Shown piece by piece: positions 8,931-17,565 of a stretch of 64,000 nucleotides of DNA. Source of the DNA: Mucilaginibacter saanensis (GTDB taxonomy: Bacteria; Bacteroidota; Bacteroidia; Sphingobacteriales; Sphingobacteriaceae); assembly GCF_014200575.1 (NCBI RefSeq), contig NZ_JACHBZ010000001.1:310001-374000 (forward strand). Direction: 5' to 3'. The stretch's first letter is position 1; each line of letters opens with the position of its first letter. The notes under the pieces were generated by a model that was not told the DNA's origin, made no database searches, and worked only from the letters and a program-made list of their open reading frames with translations. The translations under genes and the position numbers were made by a program.

Positions 8931-8951
8931 AAACAGTTATACACATTTATA

Positions 8952-11900
8952 ATGGGAATGATAAAAGGGGCGCTCCAAAAACCAATAACCATATTGGTAA
9001 TAGTAGCCGGACTATTTTTTTTCGGGATTAATGCGGTACGTACTATCAAGATAGATATTTTTCCTGATCTAAATTTACCGGTTATCTATGTATCCCACCC
9101 TTATGGTGGTTTTACTCCAGACCAGATGGAGGCCTATTTTGGTAAACAGTATGTTAACTTACTGCTGTTTGTTTCGGGCGTTAAAAGTATCGAAACAAAA
9201 AATATACAAGGTTTAACACTTATAAAAGTTACTTTTTACGAAGGTACCAATATGGCCCAGGCTGCGGCCGAGGTCACGAGTTATACTAATCGTGCCCAGG
9301 CTGCGTTTCCGCAGGGATCACAGCCGCCATTTATCTTAAGGTTTGATGCATCAACACTTCCGGTAGGTCAGTTAGTGTTAAGCAGCCCTACCCGATCCAA
9401 TAACGAATTGCTTGATTATGCGTTGGTATATGTGCGGTCGTCATTTACATCTATCCCGGGGTTGGTTGCGCCGGCACCTTTTGGTGGTAACCAGCGTTCG
9501 GTAGTTATCAAAGTTGATCCGGGATTGCTGCGTTCGCACAACTTAACACCAGATCAGATTGTAGCTGCTTTACGTGATAATAACCAGAACACGCCTGCCG
9601 GTAACGTGCGTATAGGCGATTATAATTACCTGGCACCTACCAATACCACTATTAAAAAGGTATCAGATTTTGGCGATATTCCATTATACAAAAACGGTAT
9701 CCAAACGGTGTTTTTGCATGATGTGGCCACTGTTGAAGATGGTGCAGATATTACCCAGGGTTATGCCTTAATAAACGGTAAGCGTTCGGTTTACCTGCCA
9801 ATTACCAAATCGGCCACGGCATCAACCTGGGACGTGGTTCAGAACCTGAAGAAAGCACTGCCGAGATTCCAGGCCTTATTACCTGACGATGTAAAACTGT
9901 CGTTCGTGTTTGACCAGTCAATTTATGTAATTAACGCGGTAAAGAGTTTGGCCGAAGAAGGAGCCATAGGTGCTGTACTTACCGGTTTAATGGTATTACT
10001 ATTTTTAGGTGACAGGCGTGGGGCGTTAATTGTAATATTAACTATTCCTACCTGTATCATATCGGCTATATTCTTCCTGTCGCTTTTCCATCAAACCATC
10101 AATATCATGACGTTGAGCGGTCTTTCGCTGGCTATTGGTATCCTGGTTGATGAGTCGACGGTAACTATCGAGAATATTCACCAGCATTTTGATATGGGCA
10201 AACCCAAAGCACTGGCTATATGGGATGCCTGTAAGGAAATAGCTTTCCCTAAATTGCTTATCCTTTTCTGTATCCTTGCGGTATTTGCTCCGGCCTTTAC
10301 CATGACAGGTATACCGGGCGCCTTGTTTTTACCATTGGCATTAGCCATCGGTTTTTCCATGATCATCTCTTACTTTTTGGCGCAAACCTTTGTACCTATC
10401 ATGGCCAACTGGATCATGGTAAACAAACATGAAGATCACAGCCACAAAGATGGTTTTGCTTTAGAAGATGAAGGAGAGCCATGGGAGCAAAAAGAAAAAG
10501 CCATGAAAAGGGCGTTGGAACATACAGGTAATGAAGTAACCCGGTTTGATAAATTCAGGGACAGCTTTATGCGCTTAATGGATCGTATGCTCCCAAACCG
10601 GAAAATTCTGGTAACGGTTTACGTAATTGGCGCATTTGGATTAGCCTTTTTACTTTTCAATATTATAGGTCGGGATGTATTGCCTAAGGTTAACTCAGGT
10701 ACTTTCCAGGTTCGTTTGCGGGCTCCTGATGGTACACGTTTGGAACGTACCGAGGTAATAGCCGTGAAGGCTCAGCATATATTGGGTGAAATTGTAGGTA
10801 AAAATCATATCGCCATAACGTCAACTATGGTTGGTTCGCACCCAGCATCGTTTTCAACTAACCCAATCTATTTGTTTATGGCTGGCCCGCAGGAGGCCGT
10901 TATGCAGATCAGTTTAACGGAAGATTATAAAGTAAAAAACCTTGACGATTTAAAGGAACGTTTCAGAAACGCCATACATAAGGAACTACCGGGCGTAAAG
11001 CTTTCTTTTGAGCCAATTGAGTTAACTGATAAAATTTTGAGTCAGGGTTCGCCAACGCCTATTGAAATAGCCTTATCCGGAAAAAATAAAAAGCTGAATC
11101 AGGAATATGCCTTTAAAATACTGGATAAGCTTAAAAGTATAGATTACCTGCGCGATGCGCAAATTGGTCAGTCGTTTAAATATCCATCTATTGATATTAC
11201 TATTGACAGGCAACGGGCAGCGCAGCTGGGCGTAGGGGTAGGGGATATTTCCCGTACACTTATCGCTTCTACATCATCATCAAGATATACTGAAAAAAAC
11301 GTATGGCTTGATCAAAAGGTAGGTTTAAGTTACCAGGTACAAGTGCAAATACCAGAGTTTCAAATGGCCAGCTTGAATGACATTAAGGAAATTCCGGTGC
11401 TGAGCAACCAATCCAGGCCAGTTTTAAGTGATGTTGCCGATGTTAAAACCGGCTTAACCAATGGCGAAAATGATGATATCGGTGCCATACCAACACTATC
11501 AGTTACAGCCAACCTGAATAATAAGGATTTAGGTACAGCAACAAATGATGTACAAAAAGCTATTAATTCTTTAGGTAAATTGCCTCGTGGATTAACGGTT
11601 GAGTTGCGCGGTATGAGCCAGACCTTAACAGACACCTTAGATAGCCTGCAATCGGGATTGATAGTAGCCATCCTGGTGATATTTTTAATGCTTGCGGCCA
11701 ACTTCCAGTCGTTCAAAATGTCATTCGTAGTACTGTCAACAGTTCCGGCGGTATTATTTGGTTCATTGTTCCTGGTTAAAATAACGGGCGCCACGCTCAA
11801 TCTGCAGTCATATATGGGTATGATCATGTCGGTAGGGGTATCTATATCAAATGCGGTGTTATTAATAACCAACGCCGAGGAGTTACGGAGGCATAACGGC

Positions 11901-12200
11901 GATGCACTTAAATCAGCCCGTGAGGCGGTTGCCTTACGTTTACGCCCTATATTGATGACCAGTTTGGCCATGATTGTGGGTATGATCCCGATGGCATCAG
12001 GCCTGGGCGAGGGTGGTGACCAGACATCGCCGCTTGGTCGCGCCGTTATTGGCGGGCTTATTGCCTCAACCTTTGCCGCATTGTTAATATTACCGTTGGT
12101 GTTTGCCTGGGTACAAGGTAATACCACCACACAATCTGTTTCATTAGACCCAGAAGATAAAGAAAGTAAATTTTATGTTCCATTGCATCATCATGAATAA
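8952..12200 (+). CDS. RND efflux transporter permease
   Basis: The inner-membrane proton-driven pump of the RND superfamily, 1082 residues, with the usual duplicated layout: TM1 (ITILVIVAGLFFFGI), a periplasmic porter domain, a group of membrane helices at about 335-550, a second porter domain and a final helix group. The TM4 motif reads AIGILVDESTVTIENIHQH, keeping the first acidic residue of the AcrB Asp-Asp pair and replacing the second with Glu. The family-D segment near the second half (GVSISNAVLLITNAEELRR) is present. A charged cytoplasmic loop between about residues 495 and 535 contains a short His-rich patch (HEDHSH). Substrate is uncertain: the overall pattern fits a multidrug (HAE) pump as well as a metal pump. 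Confidence 0.92.
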   Translation: MGMIKGALQKPITILVIVAGLFFFGINAVRTIKIDIFPDLNLPVIYVSHPYGGFTPDQMEAYFGKQYVNLLLFVSGVKSIETKNIQGLTLIKVTFYEGTNMAQAAAEVTSYTNRAQAAFPQGSQPPFILRFDASTLPVGQLVLSSPTRSNNELLDYALVYVRSSFTSIPGLVAPAPFGGNQRSVVIKVDPGLLRSHNLTPDQIVAALRDNNQNTPAGNVRIGDYNYLAPTNTTIKKVSDFGDIPLYKNGIQTVFLHDVATVEDGADITQGYALINGKRSVYLPITKSATASTWDVVQNLKKALPRFQALLPDDVKLSFVFDQSIYVINAVKSLAEEGAIGAVLTGLMVLLFLGDRRGALIVILTIPTCIISAIFFLSLFHQTINIMTLSGLSLAIGILVDESTVTIENIHQHFDMGKPKALAIWDACKEIAFPKLLILFCILAVFAPAFTMTGIPGALFLPLALAIGFSMIISYFLAQTFVPIMANWIMVNKHEDHSHKDGFALEDEGEPWEQKEKAMKRALEHTGNEVTRFDKFRDSFMRLMDRMLPNRKILVTVYVIGAFGLAFLLFNIIGRDVLPKVNSGTFQVRLRAPDGTRLERTEVIAVKAQHILGEIVGKNHIAITSTMVGSHPASFSTNPIYLFMAGPQEAVMQISLTEDYKVKNLDDLKERFRNAIHKELPGVKLSFEPIELTDKILSQGSPTPIEIALSGKNKKLNQEYAFKILDKLKSIDYLRDAQIGQSFKYPSIDITIDRQRAAQLGVGVGDISRTLIASTSSSRYTEKNVWLDQKVGLSYQVQVQIPEFQMASLNDIKEIPVLSNQSRPVLSDVADVKTGLTNGENDDIGAIPTLSVTANLNNKDLGTATNDVQKAINSLGKLPRGLTVELRGMSQTLTDTLDSLQSGLIVAILVIFLMLAANFQSFKMSFVVLSTVPAVLFGSLFLVKITGATLNLQSYMGMIMSVGVSISNAVLLITNAEELRRHNGDALKSAREAVALRLRPILMTSLAMIVGMIPMASGLGEGGDQTSPLGRAVIGGLIASTFAALLILPLVFAWVQGNTTTQSVSLDPEDKESKFYVPLHHHE

Positions 12201-13314
12201 GCTTAAAAATAAATCAATCATCACGCTTGCCGCGTTAGCGGTAGCCATCAGCTTTCTGAGCGCCTGTCATTCAGAGGAAAAAGAAAAAGAAAGCGCGGAA
12301 GAGCAACAGGAACAAGCTGTTGAAATTCCGGCTGTACAACTGGTTCCGGTTAAAAAAGGAAAGTTGAGCACCGAGATTACTATCCCCGGCGAACTGATCC
12401 CTTACCAACAGGTTGATCTGTATGCTAAGGTTAACAGTTATGTAAAAAAACTTTTAGTTGATATTGGTTCCGAAGTTCACCAGGGCCAGTTACTGGCAGT
12501 GTTGGAAGCTCCGGAAATTAATTCGCAGCTGGCAGGTGCACAATCAAGAGTAAAACAACAGGAAGCTATTTACTTTGCCAGTAAAGCAACTTACGACCGA
12601 TTGATAAATACCAGCAAAACTCCTGGTACAGTATCATTAAATGACCTGGAACAGGCTGAGGCCAAGAAGAATTCAGATCTTGCCAATGTAGAAGCTGCAA
12701 AATCAGGTTACAAAGAGGTTGCTGCTAATCTGAATTATCTGGAAATCAGGGCACCGTTTGATGGCGTGATCACCAGCCGTAATGTGAACTTAGGTGCCTA
12801 TGTGGGCCCGGGGGGTAAGAGTCTTGATCCGTTGTTTACCCTGCAGGATCAAAAAAGATTGCGTTTGGTGGTATCTATTCCGGAAAACTCTACCGGTGCA
12901 TTAAGCAATAAAAGCGAAGTGAGCTTTACTGTAAAAGCCTTACCAAACGAAAAATTTACTGCCCAGGTAAAACGTCTGGCCGGTGCGCTTGATGAAAAAT
13001 TAAGATCAGAGCGTTTGGAAATGGACGTTTATAATAAAGATAAAAAGTTATTGCCGCACATGTTTGCCGAGGTTAATGTGCCTTTGCCTGGTAACGATAG
13101 TACTTTTATTGTGCCTAAAACCGCGGTAGTTACCTCAACCGAAAAGGTGTTTGTGATTAAAGTAGTGAACCACAAAGCACAATGGGTGGATGCTAAAAAG
13201 GGAGTTTCATCTGGCGATATGGTTGAAGTTTATGGCGATCTTAAACCTGATGATCAGCTGGTAAAAGCAGCAAGTGACGAAATCAGGGACGGGTCGTCAG
13301 TAAAAGATAAATAA
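12193..13314 (+). CDS. efflux RND periplasmic adaptor subunit (lipoprotein)
   Basis: The membrane-fusion component linking the RND permease to the TolC channel, 373 residues. It has a lipoprotein signal with lipobox LSAC, an acidic Glu-rich linker (EEKEKESAEEQQEQ), a lipoyl/barrel-sandwich half (GELIPYQQVDLYAKVNSYVK), a helical hairpin, the second lipoyl half (LEIRAPFDGVITSRNVNLGA) and beta-barrel/MP domains ending near VSSGDMVEVYGDL. The ATG at 12193 overlaps the permease stop by 8 bases, so translation is probably coupled; an ATG at 12175 would lie deeper inside the permease gene and spoil the signal peptide. Confidence 0.92.
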   Translation: MNKLKNKSIITLAALAVAISFLSACHSEEKEKESAEEQQEQAVEIPAVQLVPVKKGKLSTEITIPGELIPYQQVDLYAKVNSYVKKLLVDIGSEVHQGQLLAVLEAPEINSQLAGAQSRVKQQEAIYFASKATYDRLINTSKTPGTVSLNDLEQAEAKKNSDLANVEAAKSGYKEVAANLNYLEIRAPFDGVITSRNVNLGAYVGPGGKSLDPLFTLQDQKRLRLVVSIPENSTGALSNKSEVSFTVKALPNEKFTAQVKRLAGALDEKLRSERLEMDVYNKDKKLLPHMFAEVNVPLPGNDSTFIVPKTAVVTSTEKVFVIKVVNHKAQWVDAKKGVSSGDMVEVYGDLKPDDQLVKAASDEIRDGSSVKDK

Positions 13315-13367
13315 TCAGTTGATAGGGTTGGATTGAGTTAATTTTGTTGACTGGTTCATTGACGTTT

Positions 13368-13400
13368 ACATCCCGCTTTACCATGGGTAAAGTGGGATGT
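13368..13400 (+). terminator. hairpin after the efflux operon
   Basis: A 15-bp stem (13368-13382 with 13386-13400, one G-T pair) with an ATG loop lies 53 bases after the adaptor stop. The following U-tract is poor (GACGTTTTAG), so this may be a repeat-type hairpin acting as terminator. Confidence 0.45.
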
Positions 13401-13432
13401 GACGTTTTAGGGCGGACTGAATAATAAAAATC

Positions 13433-13513
13433 ATGTCATTGGGAGAAGGAATCGCGAACTCTGGAAATTCGCTCTGCATGCTTGAGATTACCACGCTACG
13501 CTCGCAATGACAT
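13433..13513. repeat. intergenic palindromic repeat with terminal inverted repeats
   Basis: An 81-base unit bounded by ATGTCATTG and CAATGACAT, perfect 9-bp inverted ends, with an inner TACCACGCTACGCTCGCA segment. It resembles the 'CATTGCGAGCGTAGCGTGG' type of intergenic repeat that I recall from Sphingobacteriaceae genomes. The unit at 44248-44320 has the same GTCAT...ATGAC ends. Confidence 0.6.
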
Positions 13514-13590
13514 ATCTTTTACCCCATCGTTCGTGTCCTCACAGAGGACGCTTGATATAGTTATTTAGGGGGCAGGTAACGGCCGATGAA

Positions 13591-15030
13591 TTATTGCAGC
13601 TTTTTCAAAATTGCGGTGCCAACTGCATCTGTACTTTCCGCCGCGTTTGAAAGCACTATTACAGCAAGTTTTTTTTCAGCGTTAAATGCCAGAAAGCTGC
13701 TGCTGCCGTAAGTGGCACCATTATGAAAGTAATACTCTACGCCATCTACCACAATAATGTGCCAAGCCAGGCCAAGTTTGGCATCTTTGGTAAATCCTCT
13801 TGTTATCTGTTGTGTGAGTTCTATGGCCTTCCCAAGCTTATTAGCAGGAGGTTCCATGTTTGCCCGGGCAAATATCAGCATATCATTTACTGACGAATGC
13901 AGGGCTCCGCAGGGGGCTAATATGTCAAAATCCCAGGGCGTGGTAACGTTTCCGGTTTCGTTATAAACACTTGCAAAGTTAGCCAGGCTTGCTGCACTTA
14001 AATGTTGCGTGGTGTTTTGCATCATTAATGGCCTGCATATAATATCGGTCACCATTTGCTCAAAACTTTTACCGCTTATCTGCGATAGGATGGTGCCCAG
14101 CAAGCCAACGCCCAAGTTTGAGTAAGCGTACTGATCACCGGGTTTGCTATTAAGTTTGCATGTTTTAAGATAGGCAAAAAGTTGCTGTTTGTTGTAAGTT
14201 TTAAATGGATTGAGTTCATCCCCGGTTTTAGTGTCAAGGTTGTTAGGCATCCTGTCAAAACCTGATGTGTGGTTGCTGAGTGTTAGCAGCGTAACAGCCC
14301 GTAGCTCTTTATTCACGGTTACAGAATCGGGCAGGTATTTGGTAATTGGATCGGTTAGCTTTACTTTGCCTTCGTTTACATAATAGGCCAGCAGTACCGA
14401 GGTAAATGTTTTAGTGATTGAGCCTATTTCAAAAATGGTGTTAGGCGTTGGTAATTCGCCGTTGTCCCTTGTTGTTTCACCATAGTTGTAAATGCTCACG
14501 TTGCCATCTTTTAAAATACCTACGGATAAGCCAACAGTATTAGCCTTTTGAATATACGGACGAACTACCGCTTCAATCTGCTTATCCATCTGCGTTAAAA
14601 GCTTGTTTGACGTGGCTGCGGGCGTAAGTTTATCGGCAGTTACCTGTTTAAATGGTTGAAACAGGAACATGTCCAGCTTATTATCCTGATCAAGCCCCAT
14701 CTGTAATTGCAGGGTTACAGCCTCAAATATGAGCTTATAGGTAGCTACATTGTTATTAACAAAGCTGATAAGTGAAGAGCCTTTAATGCCATTTAACGGG
14801 AAAAGCTGCTGATCGGCAACAGACCGGAATGCTTCGGGTGTTAATGCTTTTTTAAAGCGTTCGCCGCCAAGGGCATAAAGGGAGTCGGCTTGTTTGGTGT
14901 TAAAAAACTTTTGAACCAGCGTAAATACCGAATCGGTTTTGATTTGCTGCCTGCTTTGCGCAAGGCCAACTGATGAAGAAAATATAATGATGAGTATAAT
15001 GTATAAGTAACGAGAATGGTTAAGCTTCAT
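13591..15030 (-). CDS. serine hydrolase (class C beta-lactamase family), exported
   Basis: A 479-residue exported protein with two parts. After a signal peptide (MKLNHSRYLYIILIIIFSSS) residues of about 25-130 form a small alpha/beta domain of the DUF3887 kind. From about residue 160 a penicillin-binding/beta-lactamase class C fold follows: SITK (S-x-x-K) within FEIGSITKTFTS, the YSN motif in QYAYSNLGVG, and HNGATYGSSS as the KTG-like HxG motif. Such Bacteroidota proteins are usually esterases or D-aminopeptidases, not true beta-lactamases. I chose the ATG at 15030 because it begins the signal peptide; a TTG-type extension to 15111 is not signal-like. It stands alone, with no operon partner. 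Confidence 0.85.
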   Translation of the reverse strand: MKLNHSRYLYIILIIIFSSSVGLAQSRQQIKTDSVFTLVQKFFNTKQADSLYALGGERFKKALTPEAFRSVADQQLFPLNGIKGSSLISFVNNNVATYKLIFEAVTLQLQMGLDQDNKLDMFLFQPFKQVTADKLTPAATSNKLLTQMDKQIEAVVRPYIQKANTVGLSVGILKDGNVSIYNYGETTRDNGELPTPNTIFEIGSITKTFTSVLLAYYVNEGKVKLTDPITKYLPDSVTVNKELRAVTLLTLSNHTSGFDRMPNNLDTKTGDELNPFKTYNKQQLFAYLKTCKLNSKPGDQYAYSNLGVGLLGTILSQISGKSFEQMVTDIICRPLMMQNTTQHLSAASLANFASVYNETGNVTTPWDFDILAPCGALHSSVNDMLIFARANMEPPANKLGKAIELTQQITRGFTKDAKLGLAWHIIVVDGVEYYFHNGATYGSSSFLAFNAEKKLAVIVLSNAAESTDAVGTAILKKLQ

Positions 15031-15250
15031 CGGTGCTGATAAATTTGATTTGAAGTTAAGCATTTCACCAATTATAGAATAACATTTGTCATGCCGAACA
15101 TGGTAAAGCATCTATTCTACGGCATTTATACCGGTAATTAGATCTTGTTGTTGCTCATGATGACGTAATGGATGAAACCTAACCTTAAACGCGGACAGAC
15201 GCTATTACTTATATATTTATACTAACAAAAGTTTATGCAATCAACAATCC

Positions 15251-16177
15251 TTATGGCGTTTGCCCGGCAAGCAGGTAAAGCACCGCCATTCTCACGGCAA
15301 CGCCGTTTTCAACCTGGTCAAGGATAATGGATTGTTTACTATCTGCCACGTCACTGGTAATTTCCACACCGCGGTTAATAGGGCCGGGGTGCATTACGGT
15401 AATCTCTTTATCCAGAGAGTCTAAAATGGTTTTATTAAGGCCGAAGAGCATGGTATATTCCCGCAGGGAAGGGAAATATTTAATATCCTGGCGCTCCAGT
15501 TGTATGCGGAGCATATTGGCTACATCGCACCAGTTAAGGGCTTTTATTAAGTTATGCTCCACTTTAACACCTAATGATCCAATGTATTTAGGAATCAGTG
15601 TAGTTGGGCCGCAAACCATTACTTCGGCCCCCAATTGCTTAAGGCACAATATGTTTGACAATGCTACGCGTGAGTGTAATATATCACCTACAATCACCAC
15701 TTTTTTACCTGCTACATCACCATATTTTTCACGGATGGAAAAGGCATCAAGCAGGGCCTGGGTAGGATGTTCATGTGCGCCGTCGCCAGCATTCACAATC
15801 TGGGCCTTTACATGTTTTGAAAGGAAAATTCCTGCACCTGCATAAGGATGGCGCATCACTACCATATCAACCTTCATGGCCAATATGTTGTTTACGGTAT
15901 CAATCAGGGTTTCGCCCTTGCTTACTGATGATGAAGAGGCCGCAAAGTTTACCACATCAGCCGATAGGCGTTTCTCTGCCAGCTCAAACGACAAGCGGGT
16001 GCGGGTTGAGTTTTCGAAAAATATGTTGGCAATAGTTACATCGCGAAGCGAAGGCACTTTTTTTATAGGCCGGTTTAAAACAGATTTAAAAGTATCGGCA
16101 GTTTCGAATATGAGTTCAATATCTGCCCGGTTTAAATCTTTTATACCTAATAAGTGTCTCGTGCTTAGTCCTGCCAT
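15251..16177 (-). CDS. pyrB: aspartate carbamoyltransferase catalytic subunit
   Basis: Catalyses carbamoyl phosphate + L-aspartate to N-carbamoyl-aspartate, the committed step of pyrimidine synthesis. At 308 residues it has normal length. The carbamoyl-phosphate loop ENSTRTRLSFE (about 54-64), the HPTQALLDAF motif and the C-terminal HPGPINRGVE are all intact. No regulatory pyrI follows, so a class B or C type holoenzyme is likely. It lies downstream of pyrR on the same strand, but a four-helix-bundle gene separates the two. Confidence 0.97.
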   Translation of the reverse strand: MAGLSTRHLLGIKDLNRADIELIFETADTFKSVLNRPIKKVPSLRDVTIANIFFENSTRTRLSFELAEKRLSADVVNFAASSSSVSKGETLIDTVNNILAMKVDMVVMRHPYAGAGIFLSKHVKAQIVNAGDGAHEHPTQALLDAFSIREKYGDVAGKKVVIVGDILHSRVALSNILCLKQLGAEVMVCGPTTLIPKYIGSLGVKVEHNLIKALNWCDVANMLRIQLERQDIKYFPSLREYTMLFGLNKTILDSLDKEITVMHPGPINRGVEITSDVADSKQSIILDQVENGVAVRMAVLYLLAGQTP

Positions 16178-16185
16178 GTTATTTT

Positions 16186-16220
16186 GATTTCGGATTTCGG
16201 GTGTTGGATTTCGGAATTTT
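16186..16220. repeat. left flank repeat of the four-helix-bundle gene
   Basis: Contains three iterations of the unit GGATTTCGG-like sequence. The first 12 bases, GATTTCGGATTT (16186-16197), are the exact inverted copy of AAATCCGAAATC at 16634-16645 on the other side of the gene. Confidence 0.6.
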
Positions 16221-16256
16221 TTATTTTCTTATCTTCTACCTCTGAAATTTACTTTT

Positions 16257-16622
16257 CTATTTTATTAAGCCTTTGCTTTTCCTTAGCTGTTTTACCAATT
16301 GCGGTAAATATAGCAGTAAGCTCATTTGCTTCTTTTTTAATTCAAGGATATTCTTGCTGTTAATTAAACCAGTTTCTTCCATTAATTCCAGCCAATAAAT
16401 GGGTTCATCCGCTTCTTCTTCTACAATTATAATTTTATTGATGAAATCGGCGGTTGATTTTCCTTTGCAGGCCGACCGGTAGTTAGCGCCAATAGATGTT
16501 GAACTTCTTAATAACTGTTTTGATAAAACATCGAACGAGTATTTGCGTGGCTGTGCTTCAATGAACTTTATTACATCAACCGCGAACTTTTGTGTTCTAC
16601 GCTTTAATTCTATTTTATCCAT
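16257..16622 (-). CDS. four-helix bundle protein (S23 / IVP-like family)
   Basis: A 121-residue all-helical protein of the family first seen in intervening sequences of 23S rRNA genes. Typical features are the segment SFDVLSKQLLRSSTSIGANY (about 29-48), then KGKSTADFINK and the Glu-rich helix EEADEPIYWLELMEETGLI. The molecular role of the stand-alone members is not established; relatives include the accessory Avd proteins of diversity-generating retroelements, but no reverse transcriptase is present here. The gene lies inside the pyrR-pyrB unit and is flanked by short inverted repeats (16186-16220 and 16632-16667), suggesting it arrived as a small cassette. Confidence 0.85.
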   Translation of the reverse strand: MDKIELKRRTQKFAVDVIKFIEAQPRKYSFDVLSKQLLRSSTSIGANYRSACKGKSTADFINKIIIVEEEADEPIYWLELMEETGLINSKNILELKKKQMSLLLYLPQLVKQLRKSKGLIK

Positions 16623-16631
16623 AGTCTATTT

Positions 16632-16667
16632 AAAAATCCGAAATCGAAAATCCGAATTCGAAATTAT
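16632..16667. repeat. right flank repeat of the four-helix-bundle gene
   Basis: Repeats of AATCCGAAATCGAAAATCCGAA type, inverted relative to the left flank (12 bases exact, 16634-16645). It extends a few bases into the 3' end of pyrR, whose stop begins at 16664. Confidence 0.6.
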
Positions 16668-17203
16668 TCTGATACCAGCACAATTTTATCTTCGCCATCG
16701 GTATCTTTCCAGCTTACTACTACTTTTTGTGATGCTATGGAATCAACCTCGATACCCACATAATCAGCAGATACCGGGATGTGGCGCGAATAACGGCGGT
16801 CGACCAAAGCTAACAGTTCTACTTTTTCAGGGCGACCGAAAGCTTGCATCGCATCCATTGCCGCGCGAATGGTGCGGCCTGTCCAAAGTACATCATCCAT
16901 CATGATCACTTTTTTACCTTCAATAATAAAATCTATTTTAGTTTGATTAGGCACCAGCGGTGAGCCTTGCCTGCGAAAATCATCGCGGTAAAAGGTAATA
17001 TCAAGATCGCCATGTAAAATGGTTTTGCCGGGCAATATTTTTCTTAGTTCTTCGGCTACCCGCCTGGCCAAATAAATGCCACGTGGCTGAATACCAATTA
17101 ATACCGAGCCAGAAAAATCATTATGGTTTTCAATCAACTGGCGACATAAACGTTGTATAGTGATCTGAAATTTCTGTCCGTCGAGCAGTGTAAGATTTTG
17201 CAT
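16664..17203 (-). CDS. pyrR: bifunctional pyr operon regulator / uracil phosphoribosyltransferase
   Basis: A 179-residue type I phosphoribosyltransferase fold. The PRPP-binding loop reads VIMMDDVLWTGRTIRAAMDA, and SVLIGIQPRGIYLARR is the conserved PyrR segment. In Firmicutes PyrR binds pyr mRNA and attenuates transcription; in Bacteroidota that role is assumed. The ATG at 17203 gives the family start (MQNLTLLDGQKFQ); an upstream extension to 17419 covers repeat DNA and the promoter. It is the first gene of the pyrR-fhb-pyrB stretch. Confidence 0.95.
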   Translation of the reverse strand: MQNLTLLDGQKFQITIQRLCRQLIENHNDFSGSVLIGIQPRGIYLARRVAEELRKILPGKTILHGDLDITFYRDDFRRQGSPLVPNQTKIDFIIEGKKVIMMDDVLWTGRTIRAAMDAMQAFGRPEKVELLALVDRRYSRHIPVSADYVGIEVDSIASQKVVVSWKDTDGEDKIVLVSE

Positions 17204-17221
17204 CGTATGGGTGGATTTGGG

Positions 17222-17229
17222 CAAAAATA
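17222..17229 (-). promoter_or_regulatory. -7 promoter element for pyrR
   Basis: CAAAAATA on the plus strand is TATTTTTG on the minus strand, an exact TAnnTTTG match 19 bases before the pyrR start. Confidence 0.45.
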
Positions 17230-17504
17230 GTAAATAGTTTTGAGTTTTGACGGATGAGAATATAAAAGGGCATACGTAACGGTTAGTCGGAATAGAAGTA
17301 ACCATAAATACCAAATATAAACAGCGGATCATCCCGAATGTATTTCGGGATCTCATGCGCATGGTAGGGACTGCTTGAATAAGACTTTTGTATTTAAGAT
17401 GCTGAAACAAGTTCAGCACGCCCCTTCAGTAGGTTAAGCGGGTAGGTTTCTCTTCGCGCGTCCTTCATTCCTGCACATGCTTTATTGAACGATATGAACT
17501 TTAC
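17230..17504. repeat. intergenic stretch with two palindromic repeats
   Basis: No gene is seen between the pyrR promoter and the rpsA terminator. ATCCCGAA-TGTAT-TTCGGGAT (17331-17351) and TGCTGAA-ACAAG-TTCAGCA (17400-17418) are hairpins of the 'TTCGGGAT' and 'GCTGAACTTGTTTCAGC' repeat types that recur between Bacteroidota genes. Confidence 0.5.
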
Positions 17505-17538
17505 AAAAAAAGCCCTTCCGAATTAATGGAAGGGCTTT
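17505..17538 (-). terminator. rho-independent terminator of rpsA
   Basis: On the minus strand an 11-bp stem (17528-17538 with 17509-17519) with an 8-base loop is followed by a run of T. It begins 27 bases after the rpsA stop. Confidence 0.85.
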
Positions 17539-17565
17539 GTGAGAATATTGACGTCAGTTTGAAGC

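Noticed and set aside
11360..12130. A 256-codon open frame on the minus strand
   Set aside because: It lies wholly inside the RND permease gene, whose protein is unmistakable, and the antisense translation has no domain or signal features.
16257..16622. Diversity-generating retroelement, because Avd accessory proteins are four-helix bundles
   Set aside because: No reverse transcriptase, template repeat or variable-repeat target gene is nearby; only the helical bundle gene is present.
17204..17419. N-terminal extension of PyrR by 72 residues
   Set aside because: It covers a palindromic repeat and the promoter; the ATG at 17203 matches the family start.
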